Assembly: GCF_004341845.1 (NCBI RefSeq)
Contig: NZ_SLVB01000003.1
Coordinates: 558,001-622,000 of the forward strand
Length of the DNA: 64,000 bases
Source: Novosphingobium sp. PhB165
GTDB lineage: Bacteria; Pseudomonadota; Alphaproteobacteria; Sphingomonadales; Sphingomonadaceae
Direction: 5' to 3'
Positions 37,876 through 47,960 of the stretch are shown piece by piece; the first letter of the stretch is position 1, and each line of letters opens with the position of its first letter. The translations under genes and the position numbers were made by a program. A model generated the notes under the pieces. It made no database searches. It was not told the origin of the DNA and worked only from the letters and a program-made list of their open reading frames with translations.

Positions 37876-37891
37876 TGTGACCGAAATCACG
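37876..37891. promoter_or_regulatory. CRP-like operator TGTGA-N6-TCACG
   Basis: TGTGA at 37876-37880, six bases, then TCACG at 37887-37891. It lies 96 bases before the Crp-family gene start and next to the presumed 5' end of the small RNA. The regulator's recognition helix reads TRETASRAI; the RE..R pattern is the CRP/Clr type that contacts TGTGA, which makes autoregulation plausible. Confidence 0.55.
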
Positions 37892-37987
37892 CTCCGCAGG
37901 GAATCACGACTTCCGCCCCATGGCTAAAATCGGTTAAGCGCGATCGGGTGGGTTCGGTCGCAAGGGGTGCGACGAAGGGGCTGGTTT

Positions 37988-38641
37988 TTGGATTCCGACG
38001 AGAAAATCGAGATTATCCGCACGATCTTTCGGTGCGACCGCCTCTCGGCCGAGAAACTCGCCCGCGTGATGATGCCCCATCGGCTTGCCGCAAGGGATAT
38101 TTTGGCCCGTCAGGGCGAGGAATCGCACCATTGCTGGCTGGTGATCGACGGCGGCGTGCGAATCGAGGCTTTCGGGCTGGAAGGCCAGCGCCAGCAGCTG
38201 GCCCAGTACGGCCCCGGCGAATTCTTCGGCGCCTATCCCATGCCGACTGTCCACCGGGCGGAAATCGCCTCGCTGATGGAAACCAACCTGCTGCGGGCAG
38301 AGGCCGTGCGCATCGCCGAACTCGTGGCGGAGGATGCGCAGATCGGCGCGGGCATGGCCCGTCTGCTCGCCCGCCAGCTGGACCGCGCGCTTGACCGGAT
38401 GATGGCGCGCACGACCTATTCGGCGGCGGGCCGCGTCTATGCCGAACTGCTCTCGCTGGCCGCCGGTGCCGACCGCATTGCCCCGGCACCCAAAGTGACG
38501 ATGCTGGCGCTTTCGGCCAATACCACGCGCGAAACCGCCTCGCGCGCGATCGCCGCGCTGATCCGGCGCGGGATCATCAGCCGCGACGACCGCGAACTGA
38601 TCATCCATGCCCCGCGCATGCTGATGGAATTGGTGTGCTGA
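37988..38641 (+). CDS. Crp/Fnr-family transcriptional regulator
   Basis: 217 residues from the TTG at 37988 (AAGGGG 7-12 bases upstream); a GTG at 37967 is the alternative. The cyclic-nucleotide-binding-like beta barrel is at about 20-115 (RQGEESHHCWLVIDGGVRIEAFG). The dimerisation helix is at about 116-140. The winged HTH is at 145-210, with recognition helix TTRETASRAIAALIRRGI. The nucleotide-pocket motif FGAYPMPTVHRAEI lacks the standard RAATV phosphate-binding arrangement, so cAMP binding is doubtful. There are no FNR-type N-terminal cysteines for an Fe-S cluster. The signal is unknown. Confidence 0.85.
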   Translation: MDSDEKIEIIRTIFRCDRLSAEKLARVMMPHRLAARDILARQGEESHHCWLVIDGGVRIEAFGLEGQRQQLAQYGPGEFFGAYPMPTVHRAEIASLMETNLLRAEAVRIAELVAEDAQIGAGMARLLARQLDRALDRMMARTTYSAAGRVYAELLSLAAGADRIAPAPKVTMLALSANTTRETASRAIAALIRRGIISRDDRELIIHAPRMLMELVC

Positions 38642-38654
38642 CCGTCAGCGAGTC

Positions 38655-39542
38655 CTAAGCGCTCGCCTCCGCCAGCCGCGCGGGGAGGTTTGCCCGCAAA
38701 TGTGCTACCAGCGCGCCGACTTTGGGCGAGAGATGCCGCCGCTGCGGATAGACCGCCCAGATCGGCTCCTCCTCCGGCGCCAGTTCCGCCAAGACCGGCT
38801 CCAGCCGCCCCGCCGCGACATGATCGCCTAGGTAGAAGGCAGGCAACTGGCATAGCCCCATGCCCGCCAGCGCCGCTTCCAGCAGGGCATTGCCGCTGTT
38901 GCAGCGCCAGCGGCCTTGCGGGCGGAAAGTCTTGCCCCCGGTGAAATGCCACTGCGCCGCTGAGCCGACGAGGCATTCGTGATGCCTGAGGTCCGCCAGA
39001 TCCTGCGGCCGTCCATGCGCATCGAGGTAGGCGGGCGAGGCCAGCGTCACCAGCGCGCGGCTGGCCACGCGCGTCGCAACCAGCCGGGAATCATCGAGAT
39101 GGCCGGTGCGGATGGCCAGATCGTACCCCTCCGCGATCAGGTCCACGAGCGCATTGTCGAGGTCCAGCGTCACCGAGATCGCCGGATAGGCCTGCGACAG
39201 TTCGCGCACCAGCGGCGCCACGAACTTCTCGCCCAGCGCATAGGAACAGGTGACGCGCAAATGCCCGCGCGGCTCGCCTTGTGAAGTGATGGCGGCAATC
39301 GCCTCGTCCCGTTCCTCGATCAGGCGGCGGCAGGTTTCCAGGAAGATCTGGCCCGTTTCCGTCAACCGCAGGGTCCGCGTCGTGCGCAGCATCAGCTGGA
39401 CCTGCAGCCGCGTTTCCAGCCGCGCCAGCGCCCGGCTCATATGCGTTACGCTGGCGCCATAGGCCTCCGCCGCCAGCGTGAAGCTGCCGTGGCGCGCCAC
39501 CATCACGAACTCCTCGATCCCGTCCCACTGGCCGAGCATCAT
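38655..39542 (-). CDS. LysR-type transcriptional regulator
   Basis: 295 residues from the ATG at 39540-39542 (MLGQWDG); in-frame ATGs at 39543-39545 and 39549-39551 are alternatives. The HTH covers about 1-60 ([42 protein letters not shown]). The effector domain includes [21 protein letters not shown]. It is divergent from the formaldehyde-oxidation operon; a 7-bp inverted repeat lies in the shared spacer, so that operon is the obvious candidate target. Confidence 0.88.
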   Translation of the reverse strand: MMLGQWDGIEEFVMVARHGSFTLAAEAYGASVTHMSRALARLETRLQVQLMLRTTRTLRLTETGQIFLETCRRLIEERDEAIAAITSQGEPRGHLRVTCSYALGEKFVAPLVRELSQAYPAISVTLDLDNALVDLIAEGYDLAIRTGHLDDSRLVATRVASRALVTLASPAYLDAHGRPQDLADLRHHECLVGSAAQWHFTGGKTFRPQGRWRCNSGNALLEAALAGMGLCQLPAFYLGDHVAAGRLEPVLAELAPEEEPIWAVYPQRRHLSPKVGALVAHLRANLPARLAEASA

Positions 39543-39554
39543 TTTCCCCATACG

Positions 39555-39588
39555 GTGATAATACTTTTCAGAACGGGCGCTTTATCAC
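39555..39588. promoter_or_regulatory. Inverted repeat GTGATAA...TTATCAC between LysR gene and adhC
   Basis: GTGATAA at 39555-39561 and TTATCAC at 39582-39588 are perfect complements 20 bases apart in the divergent promoter region. The layout is compatible with binding of a dimeric regulator, possibly the neighbouring LysR protein. This is an inference. Confidence 0.4.
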
Positions 39589-39638
39589 AGAACTCGCCGG
39601 TCCTACAAAGCGCGCCAGCAGTTCAAGGAGCATACCCC

Positions 39639-40751
39639 ATGAAGACCCGCGCCGCCGTCGCCTTCGAGGCGAAGAAGCCGCTCGAAATCGTCGAACTCGA
39701 TCTTGAAGGCCCCAAGGCGGGCGAAGTTCTGGTCGAGATCATGGCCACGGGCATCTGCCATACCGATGCCTACACGCTGGACGGTTTCGACAGCGAAGGC
39801 ATCTTCCCTTCGGTGCTGGGCCACGAAGGCGCCGGCATCGTGCGCGAAGTGGGCGCGGGCGTCACTTCAGTGGTGCCGGGCGACCACGTGATCCCGCTCT
39901 ACACCCCGGAATGCCGCCAGTGTAAGTCGTGCCTTTCGGGCAAGACCAACCTCTGCACCGCGATCCGCGCCACGCAGGGCAAGGGCCTGATGCCGGACGG
40001 CACCACGCGCTTTTCCTACAAGGGCCAGCCGATCTACCACTACATGGGCTGCTCGACCTTCTCGAACTTCACCGTTCTGCCCGAGATCGCGGTCGCCAAG
40101 ATCCGTGAAGACGCGCCGTTCCAGTCCTCTTGCTACATCGGTTGCGGCGTCACCACCGGCGTCGGTGCGGTCATCAACACCGCCAAGGTGCAGGTGGGCG
40201 ACAACGTGGTGGTCTTCGGCCTTGGCGGCATCGGCCTCAACGTGATCCAGGGCGCGCGCCTTGCCGGCGCCAACAAGATCATCGGCGTGGACATCAATCC
40301 GGACCGCGAGGAATGGGGCCGCCGCTTCGGCATGACCGACTTCCTCAACACCAAGGGCATGAGCCGCGAGGACGTGGTCGCCAAGATCGTGCTGATCACC
40401 GACGGCGGCGCGGACTACACCTTCGATGCCACCGGCAATACCGAAGTGATGCGCACCGCACTGGAAGCCTGCCATCGCGGCTGGGGCACCTCGATCATCA
40501 TCGGCGTGGCCGAAGCGGGCAAGACCATCGAGACGCGCCCGTTCCAGCTCGTCACCGGCCGGAACTGGCGCGGCACCGCGTTCGGCGGGGCGAAGGGCCG
40601 TACCGATGTGCCGAAGATCGTCGACATGTACATGACCGGCAAGATCGAGATCGACCCGATGATCACCCACGTCATGGGCCTGGAAGAGATCAACACCGCG
40701 TTCGACCTGATGCACGAAGGCAAGTCGATCCGTTCGGTCGTCGTCTACTGA
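39639..40751 (+). CDS. adhC: S-(hydroxymethyl)glutathione dehydrogenase / class III alcohol dehydrogenase
   Basis: 370 residues. It oxidises the formaldehyde-glutathione adduct to S-formylglutathione with NAD+. The catalytic-zinc ligands are seen in [15 protein letters not shown] and GHEGAGIV. The structural-zinc cysteine cluster is [17 protein letters not shown], and a later Cys ([13 protein letters not shown]) completes the catalytic set. The NAD-binding [17 protein letters not shown] loop follows. AAGGAG at 39625-39630 supports the ATG at 39639. The stop overlaps the start of the next gene (TGATG). Detoxifies formaldehyde, for example from O-demethylation of lignin aromatics. Confidence 0.96.
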   Translation: MKTRAAVAFEAKKPLEIVELDLEGPKAGEVLVEIMATGICHTDAYTLDGFDSEGIFPSVLGHEGAGIVREVGAGVTSVVPGDHVIPLYTPECRQCKSCLSGKTNLCTAIRATQGKGLMPDGTTRFSYKGQPIYHYMGCSTFSNFTVLPEIAVAKIREDAPFQSSCYIGCGVTTGVGAVINTAKVQVGDNVVVFGLGGIGLNVIQGARLAGANKIIGVDINPDREEWGRRFGMTDFLNTKGMSREDVVAKIVLITDGGADYTFDATGNTEVMRTALEACHRGWGTSIIIGVAEAGKTIETRPFQLVTGRNWRGTAFGGAKGRTDVPKIVDMYMTGKIEIDPMITHVMGLEEINTAFDLMHEGKSIRSVVVY

Positions 40752-41584
40752 TGGAGACGGTCTCCACCAACCGGGCTTTCGGCGGGGTGCAGGGTGTCTA
40801 CACCCACGCCTCCGCCGAGACCGGCACACCGATGACCTTTTCGGTCTTCGTGCCCGAGCATGCGCCGGGCACGAAGCTGCCGGTGCTGTGGTATCTCTCG
40901 GGGCTGACCTGCACCCACGCCAACGTCACCGAAAAGGGCGAGTTCCGCCGCGCCTGTGCAGAGCATGGCGTGATCTTCGTCGCGCCGGATACAAGCCCGC
41001 GCGGCGACGATGTGCCGGACGACGAAGGCTATGACTTCGGCAAGGGCGCGGGCTTCTACGTCGATGCGACGGAGAAGCCGTGGAGCGCAAACTTCCGCAT
41101 GCGCGCCTACATCGAGACCGAGCTTCCCGCCGTGATCGCCGAGCACTTCCCCGCCGACATGGCGCGGCAGGGCATTACCGGCCATTCGATGGGCGGCCAC
41201 GGCGCGCTGACGATCGCGCTGCGTGATCCCAGCCGCTTCCGCTCGGTCAGCGCCTTCGCGCCGATCGTCTCGCCGTTGAACTGCCCCTGGGGCGAGAAGG
41301 CGCTGACGGGCTACATCGGTGCGGACCGTTCGGCGTGGCGTGATTACGACGCCTGCGCGCTGATCGAGGACGGCGCACGGCTGCCAGACCTGCTGGTGGA
41401 TCAGGGCACGGCGGACGGCTTCCTCGAAGGCCAACTGAAGACGCACCTGCTGGAAGAGGCTTGCGCCAAGGCCGGTCAGCCTGCGACGATCCGGATGCAG
41501 GAGGGCTATGACCATTCCTACTACTTCATCTCCAGCTTCATGGCGGACCATGTGGGCTGGCATGCGGAGAGGCTGAAGGTATGA
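40751..41584 (+). CDS. fghA: S-formylglutathione hydrolase
   Basis: 277 residues, an esterase-D family alpha/beta hydrolase that releases formate and glutathione. The nucleophile is in GHSMGGHGALTIALRDP. LWYLSGLTCTHANVTEKGEFRRACAEHGVIFVAPDTSPRG is diagnostic of the family. The catalytic His is in EGYDHSYYFISSF. It starts with the ATG at 40751 overlapping the adhC stop and ends overlapping the next gene (ATGA), so the three are coupled. Confidence 0.96.
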   Translation: METVSTNRAFGGVQGVYTHASAETGTPMTFSVFVPEHAPGTKLPVLWYLSGLTCTHANVTEKGEFRRACAEHGVIFVAPDTSPRGDDVPDDEGYDFGKGAGFYVDATEKPWSANFRMRAYIETELPAVIAEHFPADMARQGITGHSMGGHGALTIALRDPSRFRSVSAFAPIVSPLNCPWGEKALTGYIGADRSAWRDYDACALIEDGARLPDLLVDQGTADGFLEGQLKTHLLEEACAKAGQPATIRMQEGYDHSYYFISSFMADHVGWHAERLKV

Positions 41585-41994
41585 GCGCACACGACAGCAT
41601 CGCCCTGATCGCGGACTACTATGACGCGTTCAACCGCCGCGACGTGGACGCGATGCTGTCGCTGCTGGCCGAGAACGTGGTGCACGAACCGAGTCAAGGC
41701 CAGCCGCGCCACGGCAAGACGGCCTTCGCCGAGTTCCTCGCGCACATGAACCGCTGCTATCGCGAGCATGTTCACGAGCCTGTAGTTCTGGCCACGCCCG
41801 ATGGTTCGCACGCCTCGGCGGAGTTTCGTCTTACCGGCGAATATATCCAGACTGATGAGGGACTTCCGGAGGCTTCGGGCCAGTCCTATGCCTTGCGCGT
41901 GGGGGCGTTTTTCGACATCGAACTGGGGCGCATCGCGCGGGTTTCGAACCACTACAACCTTGCCGACTGGATCGCGCAGGTTGAGCGAGGCTGA
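41581..41994 (+). CDS. SnoaL/NTF2-like protein
   Basis: 137 residues of an NTF2-like cone fold. YYDAFNRRDVDAMLSLLAENVVHEPSQG is the usual N-terminal helix-strand pattern, and FFDIELGRIARVSNHYNLADWI ends the sheet. Members are ketosteroid-isomerase-like enzymes or binding proteins. It is coupled to fghA by a four-base overlap, and similar genes are often found beside formaldehyde oxidation genes. The actual role is unknown. Confidence 0.8.
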   Translation: MSAHDSIALIADYYDAFNRRDVDAMLSLLAENVVHEPSQGQPRHGKTAFAEFLAHMNRCYREHVHEPVVLATPDGSHASAEFRLTGEYIQTDEGLPEASGQSYALRVGAFFDIELGRIARVSNHYNLADWIAQVERG

Positions 41995-42031
41995 GGCTTC
42001 GCCCGGATCACCAAACCTCACCCATAACACC

Positions 42032-42117
42032 CCGTCGTCCCCGCGAAGGCGGGGACCCCGCTTGTTCTTGCGGCCAAGGGAAAAGGAAGCGGTGCCCCCG
42101 CCTTCGCGGGGGCGACG
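42032..42117. repeat. Composite palindromic repeat (two units)
   Basis: Same two-unit arrangement as at 4881-4963, with a spacer starting TTGTTCTTGCGG. It lies between the convergent SnoaL-like and GNAT genes. Confidence 0.8.
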
Positions 42118-42159
42118 TTATGTTTTGATGAATCGGAGGGAGCGAGCGAATTGCCCCCT

Positions 42160-42648
42160 TCAGATAGCCCGCGCCAGCATCCGCGCCTCGGGGCCGTACC
42201 CCTTCGCCGGATCGAGCAGCCCATCGCCAACCAACCCAAAACCCTGCTTTTCCCAGAACCCATGGGCATCGCCCACCGCGATCAGCACCACCCGATCCAG
42301 CCCGCGCGCACGCGCCTCGTCGAGCACGATCCGCACCGCACTGCCCGCAAGCCCCCGCCCGCGCGTGGCGGCGCCGAGCGCAAGATCATGCAGGAAATAG
42401 CAGTCGAACGGCTCGGCAAGAGCCGTCATCGGATGGTTCAATACTGGCGGTCGATCCTGCCGCCCGGGGTGCGAGACGAGATAGCCCGCAACGCGGCCCT
42501 GCTCGTCTTCCAGCACATGACAGCCTGAGGGATAGAGCCGAAAACAGGCAGCGAAGACCGCCGGGTTCTCCGGGTAGTCGAGGTGGACCGCTTCGGCCAC
42601 TTCGGCCACGGCAGCCACGTCTTCCTCGCGCATTTCACGCCAGCGCAT
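42160..42648 (-). CDS. GNAT-family N-acetyltransferase
   Basis: 162 residues in one GNAT fold. YFLHDLALGAATRGRGLAGSAVRIVLDEARARGL includes the acetyl-CoA pyrophosphate loop (R-G-R-G-L-A). VLIAVGDAHGFWEKQGF matches the later strand-helix pair. Substrate is unknown. Confidence 0.85.
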   Translation of the reverse strand: MRWREMREEDVAAVAEVAEAVHLDYPENPAVFAACFRLYPSGCHVLEDEQGRVAGYLVSHPGRQDRPPVLNHPMTALAEPFDCYFLHDLALGAATRGRGLAGSAVRIVLDEARARGLDRVVLIAVGDAHGFWEKQGFGLVGDGLLDPAKGYGPEARMLARAI

Positions 42649-42670
42649 GTCCTGTCTCCCCGGAAATCGA

Positions 42671-42710
42671 AACCGCCGTGCGGCGCCCCGTGGTGCGCCG
42701 CACGGCGGGT
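42671..42710 (-). terminator. Terminator of the ligKI operon
   Basis: A 13-bp stem: CCGCCGTGCGGCG at 42673-42685 pairs with CGCCGCACGGCGG at 42696-42708 across a 10-base loop. It lies directly after the ligI stop, with a T-rich tail on the minus strand. Confidence 0.85.
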
Positions 42711-42712
42711 AA

Positions 42713-44255
<1,543 letters not shown>

Positions 44256-44394
44256 GACCTGCTCTCCTTCGATCTTTGGATTCGGCCAGCGCGATCTGGC
44301 GGGCCGGTTCGGGCGATCCTGTCTTGGCCCTGCCCCTGTTCAAGGGGAAAGAGAAACTTTGGACACGTCATAGGATTTAGCTAAGAACGATGCC

Positions 44395-45549
44395 ATGGAT
44401 ATCTGGAGTCTCAACCTTCGACACTTGCGAGCTGTCGCAAAAATCGCGGAATTGGGCACGGTCAATGCGGCTGCCCTGGCAGTTAATCTAAGTCAGCCGG
44501 CCATAACACAGGCGTTGGCCCGGCTCGAGTCGCAGATCGGCCTGCCGCTGTTCGAGCGCCGTCACGACGGCATGGTGCCCACCCGCGCCGGAGAGATCCT
44601 GGCCCCGCGCATCGATGCCGCGCTCGATCATGTGAACAGTCCGCACGTCACCATGTCGCGCCTGCGCGCGCTGCTGGCGTTGGTGGAGACCGGCTCCTAT
44701 GCCGGAGCCGGGCAGGAAACCGGGCTGTCGCTCCCCTCGATTCACCGCGCGGTCAATGACTTGTCGTTGGCGCTGCGCCGCCCGCTGGTGGTGCGCCGGG
44801 GCAAGTTCGTCATCACTACCGAGGCGGGCACCCAGCTCGCCCGCGAGTTCCGGCTTGCCAAAGTGGAGCTGGAAGCGGGCCTGTCCGAGGTCGCCGCGCT
44901 GCGCGGGGTGGAGACGCGGCATATCGCGGTGGGCGCGATGCCGCTCTCCCGCGCGCGCGTCCTGCCTGCCGCCGTGGCGCGGTTTCTCGCGCGCCGTCCG
45001 CATGTGAAGCTGACCATCATCGAAGGCTCGCGCGCCGAACTGGTGGAGCCGCTGCGCGGCGGCGTGCTGGACCTGATGGTGGGCGCGCTGCGCGATCCGC
45101 TGATCGAGCCAGATCTGGTCCAGAGCCCGCTGTTCGAAGACCGGCCCGCCGTCTACGGCCGCAAAGGCCATCCGCTGGAGGGCACCGATCCCACCCCCGC
45201 CGACCTTGCCCGCTATCCCTTCACGCTGCCGCCGCTGGGCACGCCGCTGCGCGATTCCTTCGAGCGCTATTTCGAGGGGCACGGCCTGCCGCACCCCAAG
45301 GTCCCGGTGGAATCGGGCTCGGTGATGATGATCCGGCAAGTGATGATGGGCGGCGATTTCCTCACCGTGCTCTCACCCGATCAGGTGACGGTGGAACTGG
45401 AAGCAGGCTGGCTCTGCGAACTGGCGCGGCTGCCGGAGAATTTCACGCGCCTGATCGGCATGACCACCCGCGCCTCGCTGCGACCGACCGAAGTGCAGGC
45501 CGAATTCATCGCCGATCTCGAATGGGCGGCGAAGCGGGTGAAGGACTGA
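44395..45549 (+). CDS. LysR-type regulator with two HTH domains
   Basis: 384 residues, longer than the usual ~300. The first LysR HTH (about 7-66) begins LRHLRAVAKIAELGTVNAAALAVNLSQPAITQAL. A second complete HTH-like segment (about 87-147) follows: SRLRALLALVETGSYAGAGQETGLSLPSIHRAVNDLSLALRRPLV. The effector domain fills the rest. It is divergent from ligK, so it is the probable regulator of ligKI, and intermediates of protocatechuate breakdown are likely inducers. The same two-HTH organisation is known for a group of LysR proteins; whether both bind DNA cannot be told from sequence. Confidence 0.88.
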   Translation: MDIWSLNLRHLRAVAKIAELGTVNAAALAVNLSQPAITQALARLESQIGLPLFERRHDGMVPTRAGEILAPRIDAALDHVNSPHVTMSRLRALLALVETGSYAGAGQETGLSLPSIHRAVNDLSLALRRPLVVRRGKFVITTEAGTQLAREFRLAKVELEAGLSEVAALRGVETRHIAVGAMPLSRARVLPAAVARFLARRPHVKLTIIEGSRAELVEPLRGGVLDLMVGALRDPLIEPDLVQSPLFEDRPAVYGRKGHPLEGTDPTPADLARYPFTLPPLGTPLRDSFERYFEGHGLPHPKVPVESGSVMMIRQVMMGGDFLTVLSPDQVTVELEAGWLCELARLPENFTRLIGMTTRASLRPTEVQAEFIADLEWAAKRVKD

Positions 45550-45550
45550 C

Positions 45551-45636
45551 CTTCACTCGCTTCGTTTTTGTTTGCCGCATTTTCCGAGCCGTCAGGTGAT
45601 TCCACCTGACTTGAAAATGCTGCGGAGCGAGTGAAG
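45551..45636. terminator. Large nested inverted repeat between ligR-like gene and MFS gene
   Basis: Outer arms are CTTCACTCGC at 45551-45560 and GCGAGTGAAG at 45627-45636. Middle arms are GCATTTT and AAAATGC, and the inner 8-bp hairpin is GTCAGGTG-ATTC-CACCTGAC at 45591-45610. It starts one base past the regulator stop and ends 25 bases from the convergent MFS stop, so it probably terminates in both directions. The 12-base motif GTGAAGGACTRA of the regulator's last codons recurs at 45631-45642. Confidence 0.65.
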
Positions 45637-45661
45637 GACTAACCTCCACCCGCTTACCACG

Positions 45662-47002
45662 TCAAACCTGCGCCGGAGCCAGCTTCGGGCTGAGCAGATG
45701 CACCACCAGCAGCGCCGCCAGATAGGCGCTCGCGCAAATCGCGAAGAGCACTTCGTAGCTGTGCGTGGCGTCGAGGATGTATCCCGCGAACAGCGCCATG
45801 CCCATGCCGCCGAACGCGCCCACGGTGCCGCCGATGCCGACCACCGAACCCACCGCGCCGCGCGGGAACATGTCCGACGGCAGGGTGTAGAGATTGGCCG
45901 AGAAAGCCTGATGCGCGGCCGTGGCAAGACCGATGATGAGCACAGCGGTCCAGACACTGTCGATCGACTGCGCGAACCAGATCGGCAGCACGCAGATCGC
46001 GCAGATCAGCATCGTCACCTTGCGGGCGAAGTTGGGCGTGCGCCCCGCCTTGATGAGCTTGGAGGACAGCCAGCCGCCACCCACGCTGCCAAGGTCGGAA
46101 ATCAGGTAGATCCCCGCCAGCGGCAGGCCGAAGGTCTTGAGATCGAGGTGATAGCGCTCGAACAGGTAGCCCGGCAGCCAGAACAGAAAGAACCACCAGA
46201 TCGGGTCGATCAGGAACTTGCCGAGCGCATAGGCCCAGGTTTCCTTGACGGTGAGCAGACGGGTCCAGCCGATCTTCTCGACCGGGTCGGCCGGGTCCTG
46301 CTGGATCCATGCCAGTTCGCCGGGGGTGACGCGGCCGTGCTCGCTGGGGTGGCGGTAGACAAGGTACCAGGCCCCGAGCCAGGCGATGCCGAAGATGCCG
46401 GTGACGAAGAAGGCCACGCGCCAGTCGAACCACAGCACCAGCAGCGGCACCAGCAGCGGCGTGATGATCGCGCCGACATTGGCGCCGGCATTGAACAGGC
46501 CGATCGCGAAAGCGCGTTCCTTCTGCGGGAACCAGTCGGTCACCGCGCGGATGCCCGCCGGGAAATTGCCCGATTCGCCAATGCCGAGGCCGAAGCGCGC
46601 AGCGGCGAAGGAGACGATGCCGGTAGCAAAGCCGTGGGCCATGTGGCTCACCGTCCAGATGACGATGGCGATGGTATAGCCCAGCCGCGCGCCCACCACG
46701 TCGACCACTTTGCCGAATGAGAGATAGCCGATGGCGTAGGCAAGCTGGAACCAGAAGACGATCCCGGCGAAATCGGATTCGCTCCAGTGGAACTCCGCCG
46801 CCAGCGTCGGCTTGAGCACGCCGATCATCTGGCGGTCGACATAGTTGATCGCCGTTGCCGCGAAGAGCAGCGCCACGATCGTCCAGCGATAGCGGCCCGC
46901 GCCGGGGTGAAGGCCGACCGGGTCCGGCCTCGGGCCCGCGTGGCCTCCTACCGGTGGCGGCGCATGATCACCGCCCGCCTGCCCTGCGATACCTGCATCC
47001 AT
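45662..47002 (-). CDS. MFS transporter, hexuronate (ExuT)-type
   Basis: 446 residues from the ATG at 47000-47002 (GGAG/AGGA just upstream). It has 12 predicted membrane helices. The N-terminal motif AATAINYVDRQMIGVLKPTL and FGLGIGESGNFPAGIRAVTDWFPQKERAFAIGLFNAGANVG are typical of the anion:cation symporter group that carries hexuronates and galactonate. It is 55 bases downstream of the hydratase gene on the same strand, probably in one transcript under the operator at 47946. The likely cargo is a uronate or uronate-derived monomer. Confidence 0.88.
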   Translation of the reverse strand: MDAGIAGQAGGDHAPPPVGGHAGPRPDPVGLHPGAGRYRWTIVALLFAATAINYVDRQMIGVLKPTLAAEFHWSESDFAGIVFWFQLAYAIGYLSFGKVVDVVGARLGYTIAIVIWTVSHMAHGFATGIVSFAAARFGLGIGESGNFPAGIRAVTDWFPQKERAFAIGLFNAGANVGAIITPLLVPLLVLWFDWRVAFFVTGIFGIAWLGAWYLVYRHPSEHGRVTPGELAWIQQDPADPVEKIGWTRLLTVKETWAYALGKFLIDPIWWFFLFWLPGYLFERYHLDLKTFGLPLAGIYLISDLGSVGGGWLSSKLIKAGRTPNFARKVTMLICAICVLPIWFAQSIDSVWTAVLIIGLATAAHQAFSANLYTLPSDMFPRGAVGSVVGIGGTVGAFGGMGMALFAGYILDATHSYEVLFAICASAYLAALLVVHLLSPKLAPAQV

Positions 47003-47057
47003 TGATCCTGCTCCCATTTCGGCGGCGTTCTTTTCGTGCCTGCCGATCGCTGTCTGC

Positions 47058-47861
47058 TCAGGCCGGCACCGCTGCAACGATGATGCTGGCCACCGTTCCC
47101 TGTCCGGCGAAATGCGCAAGAACGCCCTGCCCCGGCACGACCGGATGAACCCCGGTAACCGCCCCGGTCGAAACCCAGGTGCCGCCGCTGCAATCGATCC
47201 CGCGCGCCGAAAGGTTGGCGAGCAGGAAGCGCACCGCACCCAGCGGCCCGTCGAGCATGGTGGCGGTAGTCGCCTCGCCGATCAAGGCGCCATCGATCTC
47301 GACCCGCACGGAAATCGCATTGAAATCCGCATCTTCCCAACCTTCGAGGACCGGGCCGATGACCATGCCGGCATTGTTGCCGAAGTCCGAGATCGTCACC
47401 GGCGGGCCATCGGCATTGATGCCGGGATAGGGCGAGCTGGCGATCTCGATGCCGATGTGCACCGCGTCGAGCACGGCAAGCGTACCCGCATCGTCGGCCG
47501 GAACCACGCCGTTCCAGCCGGGCGCGACATGCAGCAGGAACTCCGCCTCGGCAGCGGCGAAACCGTCTGCGAAGACGGGCATTTCCGGCGCTTCGCCAGC
47601 GAATGCCTCAACCACGCTGTCCGCGAAGATCGGCCCGGCCAGACGCTCGGCGCCCAGACGCGCATCGTCGGGCGCGTTGATCTTGCCGACTTTCCAGCCG
47701 ACCACCTCGCGCCCGTCGAACGCCAGCGCGGCGCCCTGGATCGCATAGGCCGCATCGAGATCGGAAGGCGCCTCGCCGGGATAGGTCGCCAGCGCGCGCT
47801 TTTCGCGCCGCGCGGTTACAAATGCCTCTGCGATCGATTTCGCCTGCTCGGTCAAACTCAT
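47058..47861 (-). CDS. FAH-superfamily hydratase, 2-keto-4-pentenoate-hydratase-like
   Basis: 267 residues from the ATG at 47859-47861, with GGTGGAGGG upstream. The FAH fold is shown by VVGWKVGKINAPDDARLGAERLAGPIF and by the metal-binding E-x-E in AAEAEFLLHVAPGW. GIEIASSPYPGINADGPPVTISDFGNNAGMVIGP follows. Members hydrate 2-oxo-4-enoates or act on keto acids. Here it sits with uronate genes rather than aromatic ring-cleavage genes, so a role on an unsaturated keto acid from sugar breakdown is suggested. The exact substrate is not known. Confidence 0.8.
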   Translation of the reverse strand: MSLTEQAKSIAEAFVTARREKRALATYPGEAPSDLDAAYAIQGAALAFDGREVVGWKVGKINAPDDARLGAERLAGPIFADSVVEAFAGEAPEMPVFADGFAAAEAEFLLHVAPGWNGVVPADDAGTLAVLDAVHIGIEIASSPYPGINADGPPVTISDFGNNAGMVIGPVLEGWEDADFNAISVRVEIDGALIGEATTATMLDGPLGAVRFLLANLSARGIDCSGGTWVSTGAVTGVHPVVPGQGVLAHFAGQGTVASIIVAAVPA

Positions 47862-47945
47862 CCCTCCACCTTCGTTCCGGCTATAGCCATCGTTTTCCGA
47901 CCCCATATCCAATTGCTCGCATCGCTATCGGAAAATCGGGCTATA

Positions 47946-47960
47946 GGAAACCGGTGTCAT
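47946..47960. promoter_or_regulatory. LacI-type operator site a
   Basis: GGAAACCGGTGTCAT, the reverse complement of ATGACACCGGTTTCC. It lies 85 bases upstream of the hydratase start on the minus strand. Same motif as sites b to e. Confidence 0.7.

Larger units (their letters stand above)
37455..37987. other. Intergenic region between the efflux operon and the Crp-family gene
   Basis: It contains the efflux operon promoter side (37455-37760), a candidate small RNA on the minus strand ending at 37769, and a CRP-like palindrome at 37876-37891. The spacing of elements is given in the entries for each. Confidence 0.6.

Noticed and set aside
40130..40750. In-frame upstream extension of S-formylglutathione hydrolase
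   Set aside because: It lies wholly in adhC in another frame; the ATG at 40751 coupled to the adhC stop is the natural start.
44256..45661. Full protocatechuate 4,5-cleavage operon
   Set aside because: Only ligI, ligK and a regulator are present; no dioxygenase (ligAB), ligC, ligU or ligJ was found.
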